Source: Deltaproteobacteria bacterium (lineage in GTDB: Bacteria > Acidobacteriota > Thermoanaerobaculia > Multivoradales > JAHZIX01). Taken from it: a stretch of DNA of 64,000 nucleotides. Positions 8,396 to 17,904 of this stretch are shown in pieces. Location of the stretch: assembly GCA_022601195.1 (NCBI GenBank), contig JAHZIX010000007.1, forward strand, positions 40,353 to 104,352, in the 5' to 3' direction. Made by a program: the position numbers and the translations under genes. A model generated the notes under the pieces. The model was not told the DNA's origin. It ran no database searches and saw nothing but the letters and a program-made list of their open reading frames with translations. Positions within the stretch are counted from its first letter, which is position 1; each line of letters begins with the position of its first letter.

Positions 8396-9691
8396 CTAGC
8401 GGGAGGAGGCGTGAGGATCGATTCCCCCTGCCCACAACGGCGTCCGGGAAACTCCCTGCCAGGGACGGCGAACTACCCTCATCAGATTCTGCCGTACCAT
8501 CTTGTTGAGAGTGCTCAGCGAGGACTTCCGAGTGAAGAGTTCATCGTTGGCCCAGAACAATAACTCTCGCATCTTTTCCGGAGAGATGCTCGGATGCCCC
8601 CAGACCAGATGAGTCGAGTCATACTTGGAGAGATCTTGGTCCAAGATTCCGAACTCCTCTTGGATTCGCCGGTGCAGGATGGTCTGTGGGTAGGGAGTGA
8701 GAATCTGAATCTGTGGCGAGTCGACGTTGTACCTCTTCAGCTCCAGAATGTCGCGCCGAATGGACTCCTCGGTATCCTCTTCGAAGCCGATGATGTAGAA
8801 CACTTGGGACAGCAAGTGGTCCCGCTGCATGTTGCGAAGTACTTCACGAATCTGGTCGGTACTATTGCCCTTTTTGGCACCATTCAAGGAGTCCTGGTTG
8901 AGGCTCTCGACCCCCATCGACGCACCGCAAAGCCCTCGAGCCACCCAATCATCGTAGTTGCGATGTACAGCTTCCACCCGGGTTAAGGGATTCCACTTCA
9001 AGCGGTATTTGTGAATCAGATCCACGACCTCTCGAGCCTCTTTCTCAAAGTGGCCAAAATTCTCGTCCAATACGATCACCTGCCCCACCCCCTGCCTGCG
9101 GTACTCCCAGAGAACCTTCTCTAAAGCACTGAGCTCGATAGCGTAAGGCTTGCGATAGAAGCGAGGAGTCTGACAGAAATGGCAAGTCTTGTTGCAGCCC
9201 CGGGAGGTAAAGAGGACTCCCCACTTTTGAAGGTGGAGACGGCGGTAACGAATATGCATGTAGACTGGTGGATGGATGAGGGGCGCGGGCTCCCGACCGA
9301 TCAACTCGGCCATCGCTTGCTCGCCCCACCCCGTGAACAGACGGTCGAAGTGGGGCTCCATCTCTTGGTTCAATGCCCCATAGTTCCCAGCCCAAACCTC
9401 TGCGCCGCTATTCCTGGCAGCCTTAGCCATTTCGATGGCATCCTGAGTCTCATTGATGTAGAAAGAGACGCCGACGACGTCCCATCCCTTCTTCAACTCG
9501 TCGAGAAACTGCTCTTTGGTGGGGTATTCGAGAATCGACACCTCGGGAACGTTCGCCTTGAGAAAGCGCAACCCGAAGTGTTCGGTCATGGAAGCATTGA
9601 CGGAAAAGGGATTCTGCTTCTTCTTCCAGACAGCGATATCGTATTCTCGGCTCGAATTTTGCCAGGCTGAAGCTATGAGAACTCGTTTCAT
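8396..9691 (-). CDS. B12-binding-domain radical SAM protein
   Basis: A 431-residue cobalamin-dependent radical SAM enzyme of the BchE/methylase class. The N-terminal third (about 1-135) resembles a B12-binding Rossmann domain (DVVGVSFY segment). The iron-sulfur motif CNKTCHFC (about residue 165) binds the 4Fe-4S cluster that cleaves S-adenosylmethionine. A TIM-barrel core follows. The ATG at 9691 is preferred: AGGGGG lies six bases upstream, whereas the longer reading frame would use a TTG. Enzymes of this class often methylate unactivated carbons or rearrange rings. Co-transcription with the FAD reductase suggests modification of a lipid or secondary metabolite. Confidence 0.85.
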   Translation of the reverse strand: MKRVLIASAWQNSSREYDIAVWKKKQNPFSVNASMTEHFGLRFLKANVPEVSILEYPTKEQFLDELKKGWDVVGVSFYINETQDAIEMAKAARNSGAEVWAGNYGALNQEMEPHFDRLFTGWGEQAMAELIGREPAPLIHPPVYMHIRYRRLHLQKWGVLFTSRGCNKTCHFCQTPRFYRKPYAIELSALEKVLWEYRRQGVGQVIVLDENFGHFEKEAREVVDLIHKYRLKWNPLTRVEAVHRNYDDWVARGLCGASMGVESLNQDSLNGAKKGNSTDQIREVLRNMQRDHLLSQVFYIIGFEEDTEESIRRDILELKRYNVDSPQIQILTPYPQTILHRRIQEEFGILDQDLSKYDSTHLVWGHPSISPEKMRELLFWANDELFTRKSSLSTLNKMVRQNLMRVVRRPWQGVSRTPLWAGGIDPHASSR

Positions 9692-10044
9692 ACATCGCCC
9701 CCTGATCGACAAGGCGACCTAGAGGACAGCACCGCCTAGAGCCTCCTAAGAGGCCTTGGAGAAACCCTCTCCGGTCTCGATACATCTTCAATGTTGACTT
9801 AGATAAGAATATCAATCATTCGAATTACCTGCAAATTTTAAATGCTGAGATCCGCAGATTGCCTCCACCTCGGCGGCCTGGAGATCCAAGCCGATGCTGG
9901 AACCTTTTGTGGCCACCAGGGATCGGACATTGACACACCTTGGACGAGCGCAAAGAAGCTCAATCAGAATCGCTATGGAATGGAGTCGGCCCCTGACATC
10001 TCGGCCTCCGGTGCGTCGCAGGCTGTACCAGAAGGAAAGTGATC
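9692..10044. other. 353-base gap between trpS and the radical SAM operon
   Basis: I see no convincing gene here. Bases 9781-9845 are AT-rich and hold the promoter candidate described separately. The 66-codon reading frame at 9842-10042 has no ribosome binding site or recognisable protein features. Confidence 0.6.
9806..9834 (-). promoter_or_regulatory. Candidate sigma-70-type promoter for the radical SAM-FAD reductase operon
   Basis: On the minus strand TTGCAG and TATTCT are separated by exactly 17 bases. They lie in the only strongly AT-rich block of this gap, about 115 bases before the ATG at 9691. The match to consensus is partial. Confidence 0.4.
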
Positions 10045-11067
10045 TCAGCCCGGCACGAAAAACCCAACTCTCTCTTTCACCAAGCGCACCTTTGGCTCCG
10101 CCAGGGCGCGGGCTTTGTCCGCGCCGATGGCCAAGAGACGATCCAGCTCGGCGGGGTCGGAGATGAGGCGGTCGTACTCTTCGCGGATGGGGCGTAGAGC
10201 CTCGACGACCACATCGGCGACGGCTTTCTTGAGATCACCGTAGCCTCGGGCATCAGAAAAATCTGCCTCGGTCTCTTCGCGGCTCTTGTGGGTCAAGAGC
10301 TTGTAGAGGGTCAGGAGGTTGTTGACGCCAGCTTTCTCCGGGTCGTCGCTGAACTGAATCTCCCGGCCTGAGTCGGTAACGGCTCGCTTGAGGGCATAGC
10401 GAATCTCGTCCTCCGAGTCGGTGAGGCGAATGCAATGACCTCTCGTACCACTGCTGCCCTTACTCATCTTGGCCGTTGGGTCGTCTAGACCCATGATGCG
10501 GGCTCCGAACTCGCGAATCAGCGGTTTCGGCAATTTGAAGGTCTCGCCGTAGAGGTGATTGAAGCGCTGGGCGATGTCCCGGGTGAGCTCCAGGTGTTGG
10601 CGCTGGTCCTCCCCCACCGGTACCTCATCCGCATCGTAAAGCAGAATATCCGCCGCCTGGAGCACCGGATAGGTCAGCAGGCCCGCCGAAGTGCGCTGTT
10701 TTTCTTTGTCGGCCTTGGATTTGAACTGGGTCATGCGCTCCAACCACCCCAGGGGGGTCACGCAATTGAGGACCCAAGAGCCTTCCGCATGGGCTCGCAC
10801 GTGGCTTTGAACGAAAAGCGCGCTCTTCGCCGGATCGATGCCGCAAGCGAGTAGCAGAGCTGCCACCCCTCGGGTCTGCTCCAAGAGCTCCTTTGGGTCC
10901 TGAAAGACCGTAATGGCATGGAGATCGACGATGCAGTAGAAACACTCTTTCTCGTCCTGCACTTCGACCCATTTCTGCACCGCTCCCAGGTAGTTGCCCA
11001 GATGCATGTGGCCGGAGGGTTGGATACCGGAGAGAACACGGGGACGAGGCGAGGGCGTAGCAGTCAT
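10045..11067 (-). CDS. trpS: Tryptophanyl-tRNA synthetase
   Basis: A class I aminoacyl-tRNA synthetase charging tRNA-Trp. The 340-residue length fits the bacterial family. The HIGH signature appears as GHMHLGNY (about residues 19-26) after SGIQPSG, and the KMSKS loop as AKMSKGSS (about 200). Conserved DLHAIT and the segment DEVPVGEDQRQH are typical of TrpRS. It is transcribed after a CBS-domain gene, with a nested inverted repeat in the gap between them. No leader features beyond that are seen. Confidence 0.95.
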   Translation of the reverse strand: MTATPSPRPRVLSGIQPSGHMHLGNYLGAVQKWVEVQDEKECFYCIVDLHAITVFQDPKELLEQTRGVAALLLACGIDPAKSALFVQSHVRAHAEGSWVLNCVTPLGWLERMTQFKSKADKEKQRTSAGLLTYPVLQAADILLYDADEVPVGEDQRQHLELTRDIAQRFNHLYGETFKLPKPLIREFGARIMGLDDPTAKMSKGSSGTRGHCIRLTDSEDEIRYALKRAVTDSGREIQFSDDPEKAGVNNLLTLYKLLTHKSREETEADFSDARGYGDLKKAVADVVVEALRPIREEYDRLISDPAELDRLLAIGADKARALAEPKVRLVKERVGFFVPG

Positions 11068-11111
11068 GAGTTGATTCGATCCTTGAGATGGGAAGGTAGT
11101 GGGAGAACATG

Positions 11112-11153
11112 GGGTGAGTACCGCAGGGTCTCAGACCCTACAGATTCTCACCC
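11112..11153. promoter_or_regulatory. Nested inverted repeat between the CBS gene and trpS
   Basis: GGGTGAG (11112-11118) pairs with CTCACCC (11147-11153). Inside them AGGGTCT (11125-11131) pairs with AGACCCT (11133-11139) around a single base. It lies in the trpS leader and downstream of the CBS stop. There is no T tract, so it may be an attenuating or processing hairpin rather than a simple terminator. Confidence 0.45.
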
Positions 11154-11161
11154 GAGATGGA

Positions 11162-11701
11162 TCAACGCTTTCGAGAGAAGAGATCCGCCAGGCCCTTGCG
11201 TCCAAGGTTCGCCGCGGCCTGCTGCATACCCTCAATGGATTTGGGTCGGTTCAGATCCTGAGCCTCATGGGCGGCCAGCTGCTGCCGCATGTCTAACTGG
11301 ATGAAATCTCGCACGGCTCGGAGCATTTCCTGGCGGCTGAGGCGGCCCACTAAGCGCTCACCATCGACCACCGGCAAGGTGGGAAAGTTGCAACAAAGAT
11401 ACTGCTCCGCCGTTTGGAACAAGTCCATGGAGGCTTCTACCACGACGCGAATTTCAGACATATAGTCGCCGACGGTACCCTCTTTGTAAACGTTCTCATA
11501 GGCGGAGGTAGACAGCACCCTCAAACAATCCTTCTCGGTCAGCAATCCCAGGAGCCGGTCTTCTCCATCGACCACTGGTGCGGCAGAAACCTCGCGTTTC
11601 ACCAACTCGTCGATCGCATCGAGAATGTCCATGGCTGGGTCTAAGACCAACCGAGTGCGGGTCATGATGTCTGTAGCGGAGGGGATCTTTGTATCGGCCA
11701 T
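11162..11701 (-). CDS. CBS-domain pair protein
   Basis: A 179-residue cytoplasmic protein made of two CBS motifs: about residues 8-60 (SATDIMTRTRLVLDP...GLLTEKDCL) and about 75-135 (VGDYMSEIRVVV...GRLSRQEML). Such tandem pairs (Bateman modules) bind adenine nucleotides or S-adenosylmethionine and act as energy or ligand sensors. No effector domain is attached, so it probably works on a partner protein. About 40 residues of helical tail follow the second CBS. It lies 94 bases upstream of trpS, in the same direction. Confidence 0.85.
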   Translation of the reverse strand: MADTKIPSATDIMTRTRLVLDPAMDILDAIDELVKREVSAAPVVDGEDRLLGLLTEKDCLRVLSTSAYENVYKEGTVGDYMSEIRVVVEASMDLFQTAEQYLCCNFPTLPVVDGERLVGRLSRQEMLRAVRDFIQLDMRQQLAAHEAQDLNRPKSIEGMQQAAANLGRKGLADLFSRKR

Positions 11702-11840
11702 GCTCTGCTCCCCAAGAAAGGTGTTCTTAGCTGAGGTCCAAGGTCAATCGTAGCAGACGGGCCCAAACCGGCAAGGGTCGGCTCCCGGGGGAGGACTGAG
11801 GGAGGACTGAGGCAGCAGCGCCAGATCAGGAGCTAGAAAA

Positions 11841-12035
11841 CTAAAGCGCCGCTTCGGAGTCAGCCTCGGGCAATTTACAATCGCAGTCGCCGCAGGTCAG
11901 GGCTTCACCGTCCGGGCCGGCGACAGCCACCCCACCACAAGATCCCTTCAGCTCCCGGTTGCTCAAGATGACGCCCACCGCGAGGCCAGCCATGGCCAAT
12001 CCGAATGCCGTTACTACCAGTACTAGAAGAAGCAT
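11841..12035 (-). CDS. nqrM: Na+-NQR maturation protein NqrM
   Basis: A 64-residue membrane protein with one N-terminal transmembrane helix (residues 2-25) followed by a cysteine-rich tail: GSCGG at about 32-36, then CGDCDC at about 48-53. This helix plus Cys layout matches NqrM (DUF539), which is needed to assemble the intramembrane iron centre of the Na+-translocating NADH:quinone reductase. Its place at the downstream end of the nqr-apbE cluster supports the call. The family is usually slightly larger and the exact Cys spacing cannot be verified here. Confidence 0.8.
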   Translation of the reverse strand: MLLLVLVVTAFGLAMAGLAVGVILSNRELKGSCGGVAVAGPDGEALTCGDCDCKLPEADSEAAL

Positions 12036-12182
12036 CGAAAATCCTCCATTCCGGACTATTGTACTAGGCCGATCCCGAAGACACCATGGCGACCCGTAGC
12101 GATTCCAACCGTTCGCTTCTGGAGCGAGAGGAAGTCTTCCCCCGGGCTCGCCCGAAGGCTACTCCCTCGTCAGCTCCACTCA

Positions 12183-13259
12183 TCAGCTCCGCGAATCACC
12201 ACTAGGTTGGGGTGACGGGAGACCGGCGTTTTCAAATCCAGGGGTGGCTCGTTCGGAGACCTCTCCATCGGGCTGATAGATGAGAAAGAGAGCCGCCAGC
12301 CCCTCCCTTAGGGCCAACTCGTACCCCTCCTCCGGCCCCAGAGCCAAAAGGGCTGTCGCCCAGGCATCTGCTAGTGCACACTGGGCCGCGATGACCGACA
12401 CCGAAGCGCCGGCATGTTCCACCGGCCGGCCTGTTCTCGGGTCGATGGTGTGGGAAAAGCGCTTGCCATCGACCTCGTAGTAGTTGCGGTAATCCCCGGA
12501 AGTCGCCAAAGAGACACCACTCAAGGAAACGACCGAATGGAGGGCATACCGACCCGATTGAGGAGCCTCGATGCCGATGCGCCAGGGAGCCCCCGAGAGG
12601 TTGTGGCCAGCGGTTCGCACCTCTCCTCCCACTTCCACCATGAAGTCCGTGAATCCTTCTGAGGATAGGGCTTGGGCAACTCGATCTACCGCATAGCCTT
12701 TGGCGATGGCGTTGAGGTCGAAGGTCACTCGCTGATCGAGCTTGCGAAGGCCTTGGCCGGGAACCAGCTCGAGTTTGTGGAAACCAACTCGGTCCCGAAG
12801 AGTCGCCAGAGCGTCGTCAGACAGACCTCCCGGAGGCTCCTCTGAAGGTCCGAAGCCCCAGGCATCGACCAGTGGCGCCACGGTGACATCGAAGGCGCCA
12901 CCACTGCTGCGAGCCACCTCCAATGCCAACTCGATGACTTCCTGAGTCAGCTCGGAAAGGGGGAAGGGCTCTTCCGACTGCCAGGCGTTGAATCGGGACA
13001 GTTCGGAGGTCGCCTGGTAGGTGGACATCTTGCCGTTCACCTCCTCCAGACGCTCGGTGATCAGGTCAGACAACTCCCCACGGCGATCCTCTTCCAGGCC
13101 TCCGGCGACCACCTTGACGGTGTACCCAGTTCCCATGGTCGGCCCTTGGAAGACCGCTTCCACGGGCTTGGCAGCCCGAGGACCACAAGCCCCCAGTAGT
13201 CCGAATAAGCCAAGCAACAGAAAGGTACTTGGGAGCCGATGGGATCCAAGTGGTTCCAC
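12183..13259 (-). CDS. apbE: FAD:protein FMN transferase (lipoprotein)
   Basis: ApbE attaches FMN through a phosphoester bond to threonine residues of NqrB and NqrC. The 358-residue product has a lipoprotein signal (LLGAC lipobox at about residues 21-25). Family signatures are visible: TMGTGYTVK near residue 42, the LNAIAKGYAVD segment (about 182-192), GGEVRTAG (about 213), and the C-terminal IDPRTGRPVEH (about 272-282). It starts with GTG at 13259, with AGGGGG upstream. It lies directly after nqrF, so its substrates are made from the same cluster. Confidence 0.92.
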   Translation of the reverse strand: MEPLGSHRLPSTFLLLGLFGLLGACGPRAAKPVEAVFQGPTMGTGYTVKVVAGGLEEDRRGELSDLITERLEEVNGKMSTYQATSELSRFNAWQSEEPFPLSELTQEVIELALEVARSSGGAFDVTVAPLVDAWGFGPSEEPPGGLSDDALATLRDRVGFHKLELVPGQGLRKLDQRVTFDLNAIAKGYAVDRVAQALSSEGFTDFMVEVGGEVRTAGHNLSGAPWRIGIEAPQSGRYALHSVVSLSGVSLATSGDYRNYYEVDGKRFSHTIDPRTGRPVEHAGASVSVIAAQCALADAWATALLALGPEEGYELALREGLAALFLIYQPDGEVSERATPGFENAGLPSPQPSGDSRS

Positions 13260-13293
13260 GACGGGAAACCCCCTAGGCTAGATGACTCGAAAG

Positions 13294-13373
13294 CTAGAAG
13301 GCCCAGGATCTAGAAGGACTAGGGCCTAGAAGACCTAGGAGCCAGAAGACTCAGGATCTGGAAGACTCAAGTG
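13294..13373. repeat. Degenerate ~16-bp tandem repeat between nqrF and apbE
   Basis: About five imperfect units of the form CTAGAAGGCCCAGGAT follow each other: CTAGAAGGACTAGGGC, CTAGAAGACCTAGGAGC, then shorter variants. The array fills most of the 114-base gap. No reading frame is conserved. Confidence 0.75.
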
Positions 13374-14594
13374 CTAACCGAAGTCGTCGAATAGGATGTT
13401 CTCGGGCTCGACACCCAGATCATCCAACATATTCATGCAGGCCTTGAGCATCATGGGTGGACCGCAGAGGTAGTACTCGATGTCTTCCGGTGCCGGGTGA
13501 TCTTTGAGGTATTGGTCGTGGACCACCTGATGGATGAAACCGGTGTAGCCTTCCCAATTGTCTTCCGGCTGCGGCTCGGACATGGCCATATTCCAGGCGA
13601 AATTTGGGTAGTCCTTGGTGATGGAGTCGAAGTCCTCGATGTAAAAGGCCTCGCGAAGACTTCTGGCGCCGTACCAGAAGGTCACCTTGCGATCCGTCCC
13701 CACCCGCTTGAACTGGTCGAAGATGTGAGAGCGCATGGGTGCCATGCCGGCGCCACCGCCGATGAACATCATCTCCGCTTTGGTCTCTTTGGCAAAGAAC
13801 TCGCCGAAAGGGCCGGAAATCGTCACCGGGTCACCGGGTTTGAGATTGAAGATGTAGGAAGACATGATCCCTGGCGGCACATCCGGCAGGCGCGGTGGAG
13901 GGGAAGCGACCCGAACGTTGAGCATGATGATGCCCCGCTCCTCCGGGTAGTTCGCCATGGAGTAGGCCCGGGTCACCAATTCATCGACTTTGGACTCGTA
14001 TTTCCAAAGGTTGAATTTGTCCCAGTCGCCTCGGTATTCCTCATCGATGTCGAAGTCCTTGTACTTCACCAGGTGAGGCGGGCATTCGATTTGGATATAA
14101 CCACCCGCCCGGAACGGCACGGCTTCGCCTTCGGGCAACTCCAGCACCAACTCCTTGATAAAGGTCGCGACATTGTCGTTGGAGCGCACTTTGCACTCCC
14201 ATTTGCGCACACTGAAGATCTCCGGTTCGACCTCGATCTTCATATCCCCTTTGACCTTCACCTGGCAGGAGAGACGGCAACCTTCCCGGGCCTCTCCACG
14301 GCCGATGAAGCCCTTCTCGGTCGGCAACATGGCACCGCCGCCCTCTTGGATATGCACCTTGCAAACCCCGCAGCTCCCCATACCTCCACAAGCGGAGGGA
14401 ATGAAGATCTTGTTGTCCGCTAGGGTGTTGAGCAGACTGGAGCCGGCCTTGACGGTGAGAGGCTTCGACTCGTCATCGTTGATGATGATGTTGACATCAC
14501 CGCTAGCCACCAACTTATTCTTGGCCACCAACAGGATGGACACCAAGGACAGAATGACGACGGTGAACATGATCACGCCGAGCGCAATGGTCAT
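13374..14594 (-). CDS. nqrF: Na+-translocating NADH:quinone reductase subunit F
   Basis: NqrF is the NADH-oxidising entry subunit. The 406-residue product has an N-terminal transmembrane helix (about 4-24). A 2Fe-2S ferredoxin domain follows, with Cys in the segment [11 protein letters not shown] (about 69-79) and a distal Cys in CRLSCQ (about 108-113). The FAD domain has RAYSMANYP (about 210-218) and the NADH domain has [12 protein letters not shown] (about 276-287). The C-terminus is Phe-Gly, common in this reductase family. It is the last structural gene of the operon, 67 bases after nqrE. Confidence 0.96.
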   Translation of the reverse strand: MTIALGVIMFTVVILSLVSILLVAKNKLVASGDVNIIINDDESKPLTVKAGSSLLNTLADNKIFIPSACGGMGSCGVCKVHIQEGGGAMLPTEKGFIGRGEAREGCRLSCQVKVKGDMKIEVEPEIFSVRKWECKVRSNDNVATFIKELVLELPEGEAVPFRAGGYIQIECPPHLVKYKDFDIDEEYRGDWDKFNLWKYESKVDELVTRAYSMANYPEERGIIMLNVRVASPPPRLPDVPPGIMSSYIFNLKPGDPVTISGPFGEFFAKETKAEMMFIGGGAGMAPMRSHIFDQFKRVGTDRKVTFWYGARSLREAFYIEDFDSITKDYPNFAWNMAMSEPQPEDNWEGYTGFIHQVVHDQYLKDHPAPEDIEYYLCGPPMMLKACMNMLDDLGVEPENILFDDFG

Positions 14595-14661
14595 GACTAA
14601 AGATCCCTTCTCACGGTTCTCTCGCTTGCGTTATTTACCAAGGCAGTCTCAGACCAGCCGC

Positions 14662-15279
14662 CTACAGTTGAATTCCACCAAAGGCCATGAATCCGATGGC
14701 CATCAGCCCGGTGATCATGAAAGTGATCCCCAAACCTCGCAGCCCCACAGGCACGTTGCTGTAGCGCAGACGCTCCCGAATCGAGGCCAGGGCGATGACC
14801 GCCAGCGCCCAACCGATGCCGCTGCCGACACCGAAGACCACGCTTTCACCCAGGTTATAGTCCCGCTCCACCATGAAGAGGGAGCCACCTAGGATGGCGC
14901 AATTCACGGCGATCAGGGGCAGAAAGACACCCAGGGCGTTGTACAGGCCGGGAGCGTATTTGTCCAAAAACATCTCCACCAACTGCACCATGGCCGCGAT
15001 GGTGCCGATGTAGCAGAGAAAGCCCAGGAAGGTCAGGTCAGTATTCGCCAAGCTCGGGTGAACCCAAGCCAAGGCTCCATCCTTGAGCAGATGTTGGTAG
15101 ATCAAGTTATTGACCGGCAAGGTCACCGCTTGCACGAAGATCACCGCCATGCCCAATCCCATGGCGGTCTCGACCTTCTTCGAAACGGCGAGAAAGGAGC
15201 ACATGCCGAGGAAAAAGGCCAAGGCCAGGTTCTCGACGAAGATCGCCTTGATGGCGAGATTGAAGTATTCCTGCAGCAT
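14662..15279 (-). CDS. nqrE: Na+-translocating NADH:quinone reductase subunit E
   Basis: An integral membrane subunit of 205 residues with six predicted transmembrane helices, homologous to NqrD. The cysteines in LGMCSFLAV (about 26) and VNCAILGG (about 120) correspond to the conserved half-membrane Cys that, together with those of NqrD, hold the intramembrane 2Fe-2S centre. It starts three bases after the nqrD stop, indicating coupled expression. Confidence 0.96.
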   Translation of the reverse strand: MLQEYFNLAIKAIFVENLALAFFLGMCSFLAVSKKVETAMGLGMAVIFVQAVTLPVNNLIYQHLLKDGALAWVHPSLANTDLTFLGFLCYIGTIAAMVQLVEMFLDKYAPGLYNALGVFLPLIAVNCAILGGSLFMVERDYNLGESVVFGVGSGIGWALAVIALASIRERLRYSNVPVGLRGLGITFMITGLMAIGFMAFGGIQL

Positions 15280-15282
15280 GGC

Positions 15283-15906
15283 CTACTCCTCCTCGACCTG
15301 GTCGGTCTTCCAGGTTCTCAGGGCCCAAATGAAAAGTCCAATGATGAAGAAAGCCGCTGGGGAGTACAACATCAGCCCGTTGGGAAGGTACCAGCCCCCA
15401 TCCGCAACCAGGGGAAACATCGTTTTGCCAAATAGCGTTCCGGAGCCGAAGAGCTCGCGAAGCAAGGCGGTTCCCATCAAAATAAGGCTGTATCCCAGGC
15501 CGTTTCCGATGCCATCCAAAACACTTTTCATGGGACCGTTTTGCATGGCGAAGGCCTCGGCACGGCCCATGACGATGCAATTGGTGATGATCAATCCCAC
15601 GAATACGGATAGCTGCTTGCTGATGTCATAGACAAAAGCCTTGAGAATCTGGTCCGCGACGATCACCAAAGAAGCGATGATGGTCAGCTGAACGATGATC
15701 CGAATGTTGCTGGGAATCCCCGAACGCAGCAAGCTGACAAAGAGATTCGAGAAGGTCAGCACTCCGATCAACGCCGCAGACATCACCAAGGAAGTCTCCA
15801 TCTTGGTGGTCACCGCCAGGGCGGAGCAAATCCCCAGCACCTGAAGGGCGATGGGATTGTTGTTGAATAGGGGGTCGATCAGGACATCCCGGTTCGTCTT
15901 GGCCAT
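15283..15906 (-). CDS. nqrD: Na+-translocating NADH:quinone reductase subunit D
   Basis: A 207-residue polytopic membrane subunit. [10 protein letters not shown] (about residue 26) and [12 protein letters not shown] (about 110) carry the conserved cysteines that ligate the shared Fe-S centre with NqrE. The length and the N-terminal [18 protein letters not shown] region are typical. The start codon overlaps the stop of nqrC by one base (TGATG). Confidence 0.96.
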   Translation of the reverse strand: MAKTNRDVLIDPLFNNNPIALQVLGICSALAVTTKMETSLVMSAALIGVLTFSNLFVSLLRSGIPSNIRIIVQLTIIASLVIVADQILKAFVYDISKQLSVFVGLIITNCIVMGRAEAFAMQNGPMKSVLDGIGNGLGYSLILMGTALLRELFGSGTLFGKTMFPLVADGGWYLPNGLMLYSPAAFFIIGLFIWALRTWKTDQVEEE

Positions 15907-16688
15907 CAGGCGGCCCTCCTGTTGGGCGTCAGGCTTTCCAAATATCTTCCGAAACGCTCTTCATCGAGCCAGAAACGCAGCAAGTGAGTCACCCCCCGGG
16001 AGGTGATGGTCGCTCCGGAGAGACCATCCACTCGGTAGGGGTCCTCCGTCGCCGGTCCCGCGGCTCCCTTGATCACTTCGATGGCGACATCTCCGTCGGC
16101 CCCGAAAATCCTACGGCCCGGCCACAAGGCCTTCCACTTGGGATTGTCCACCTCTCCACCGAGGCCCGGCGTTTCACCGTGCTGGTAAAAGGTGATGCCC
16201 TCCACCGTTTCTAAGTCGCTGTTGAGAGCGACAAAACCGTAGAGAGTCGACCACAAGCCCTTGCCCTCGATGGGCAGGATGAGCATCTTCAGGCCTCCGC
16301 CTTCACCCCGCAGCTTGTACACCACGGCCTTGTTGGAGACGCGCTGCACCAGAGCCGGGTTGCGCTCTGCCGCCACGCTCTGAGCGGGGTCGTTGGTCAT
16401 TTTCCGCTGGTCGACATCATCCGGCGAAACGGAAGCATCCTCCTGACCGGTGGTCAGATCGACCACCACTGCCTCGAAGGCCTCGAAGCGCTTCTGCACT
16501 TCCGCCGGTTCCAGATTCTCGCCGGGTTGTTTGAGACCCGCGGCCTCGAGGACGTTCTTCTGCTTGTCCAGGGTCTTGTTGACTTCCTGGCGCTCTTCCA
16601 GGGATACGGCCGCCGAAGTGACCAATACCGAGCACACCAGGCAGATGGCGGCGGCAAAGCCCAAGGTGTACCAAGCGCTACGCGGCAT
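15906..16688 (-). CDS. nqrC: Na+-translocating NADH:quinone reductase subunit C
   Basis: A 260-residue subunit anchored by one N-terminal helix (residues 5-24). The periplasmic domain carries the covalent-FMN motif SGATITS, with T227 as the predicted attachment site for ApbE. The start is ATG 16688, with AGGAGG seven bases upstream. It lies inside the last codons of nqrB (11-base overlap). A longer frame beginning at 16727 lacks such a site. Confidence 0.95.
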   Translation of the reverse strand: MPRSAWYTLGFAAAICLVCSVLVTSAAVSLEERQEVNKTLDKQKNVLEAAGLKQPGENLEPAEVQKRFEAFEAVVVDLTTGQEDASVSPDDVDQRKMTNDPAQSVAAERNPALVQRVSNKAVVYKLRGEGGGLKMLILPIEGKGLWSTLYGFVALNSDLETVEGITFYQHGETPGLGGEVDNPKWKALWPGRRIFGADGDVAIEVIKGAAGPATEDPYRVDGLSGATITSRGVTHLLRFWLDEERFGRYLESLTPNRRAA

Positions 16689-17904
16689 AGCGAGCCCTCC
16701 TGCGCTTGATGTTCGCCTTGACAACAAAATGATCGATGAAGGAGGCGAACAAGTTCATAAAGAGAATCGCCAGCATCATTCCCTCCGGATAGGCGGGATT
16801 CACCACCCGGATGATGATGGCCAAAAAGCCGATGAGAATTCCATAGACCCAGCGCCCCTTGTTGGTGTGGGCGGCGGAAACCGGATCGGTGGCCATGAAG
16901 ACCATGCCGAAAGCCCACCCCCCGAGGACGATGTGCCAGTAGAAGGGAACGTCGAAGAAGGGGTTCGTGGTGGAACCGACCAGATTGAGCAATCCGGAAG
17001 CGACGAAGCTGCCGACGGTGACTCCCGCCATGATGCGCCAGGAGCCGATACCGCTGAGGATCAGGATCACCGCTCCGATCAAGCAGGCCAAGGCCGAGGT
17101 CTCTCCCATGGAGCCCGGCACCAAGCCGACAAAAGCATCCCACCAGGAGACATCGGCGGGCACCAAGGCCTGCTTGCCGTCCACGGCGGCTTGGGCCAAC
17201 CAGGTGGCACCACTGTAGCCGTCGGCGCTGGTCTGGGCAGCGATCCAAACGTTATCGCCAGAAATCTGCCCCGGGTAGGCAAAGAAGAGAAAGGCCCGAG
17301 CAGTCAGCGCCGGGTTGAGGATATTCATCCCGGTGCCGCCGAAGATCTCCTTGCCGATGATCACCCCGAAGGCAATTCCCATGGCCACCTGCCAAAGGGG
17401 AATGGTCGGCGGAAGAATCAGCGGAAAGAGCATCCAGGTGACCAGGAAACCCTCGTTGATCTCATGCTTGCGAATCACCGCGAAGAGAGCCTCGCAATTG
17501 CCGCCAATGGCCAAAGTGACGATGACCACCGGTATGTAATACAAAGCGCCATGGACCAGACAGGCAAAGAGGTTCGCCGGGTCGAAGCTCTCTCCCATCA
17601 GCTTGACGAACAGAGCCGTTTGCCAAGAGTCCAGGGGAGCTGCTCCCGCGGAGATCGCCTTGTGGGCCTGGAGGCCGGTGTTGTACATGGCCATGAAGAC
17701 CGCGGGAATCAGCGCCACCACAACAGTGAACATGAGGCGCTTGAGATCCACCGCGTCCCGCACATGGGACGGGCCATGGGTCGTTTCGCCGGGAGTGTAG
17801 GCGAAGGTATCGGTCGCTTCGTAGAGGGGGTAGAGCTTTTCGAGCTTCCCTCCCTTCTCGAAGAGTTTGCCTTGTTTGTCGAGTATTGTGCGGAGGAACT
17901 TCAT
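16678..17904 (-). CDS. nqrB: Na+-translocating NADH:quinone reductase subunit B
   Basis: The main Na+-channel subunit, 408 residues, with about ten hydrophobic segments. The covalent-FMN motif SGATWLA has its threonine at T234, matching the position known in the family. The conserved N-terminal [10 protein letters not shown] and the C-terminal [16 protein letters not shown] are present. The start overlaps the nqrA stop by one base (TGATG), with AGGAGG-like sequence upstream in nqrA. Confidence 0.96.
   Translation of the reverse strand: MKFLRTILDKQGKLFEKGGKLEKLYPLYEATDTFAYTPGETTHGPSHVRDAVDLKRLMFTVVVALIPAVFMAMYNTGLQAHKAISAGAAPLDSWQTALFVKLMGESFDPANLFACLVHGALYYIPVVIVTLAIGGNCEALFAVIRKHEINEGFLVTWMLFPLILPPTIPLWQVAMGIAFGVIIGKEIFGGTGMNILNPALTARAFLFFAYPGQISGDNVWIAAQTSADGYSGATWLAQAAVDGKQALVPADVSWWDAFVGLVPGSMGETSALACLIGAVILILSGIGSWRIMAGVTVGSFVASGLLNLVGSTTNPFFDVPFYWHIVLGGWAFGMVFMATDPVSAAHTNKGRWVYGILIGFLAIIIRVVNPAYPEGMMLAILFMNLFASFIDHFVVKANIKRRRARYAA

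Noticed and set aside
11068..11160. Possible T-box riboswitch ahead of trpS
   Set aside because: No specifier loop or T-box bulge sequence is seen; the region is under 100 bases and the host is not a firmicute.
13497..14423. 308-codon plus-strand frame opposite nqrF
   Set aside because: nqrF has all expected motifs; the antisense peptide has no protein-like features.
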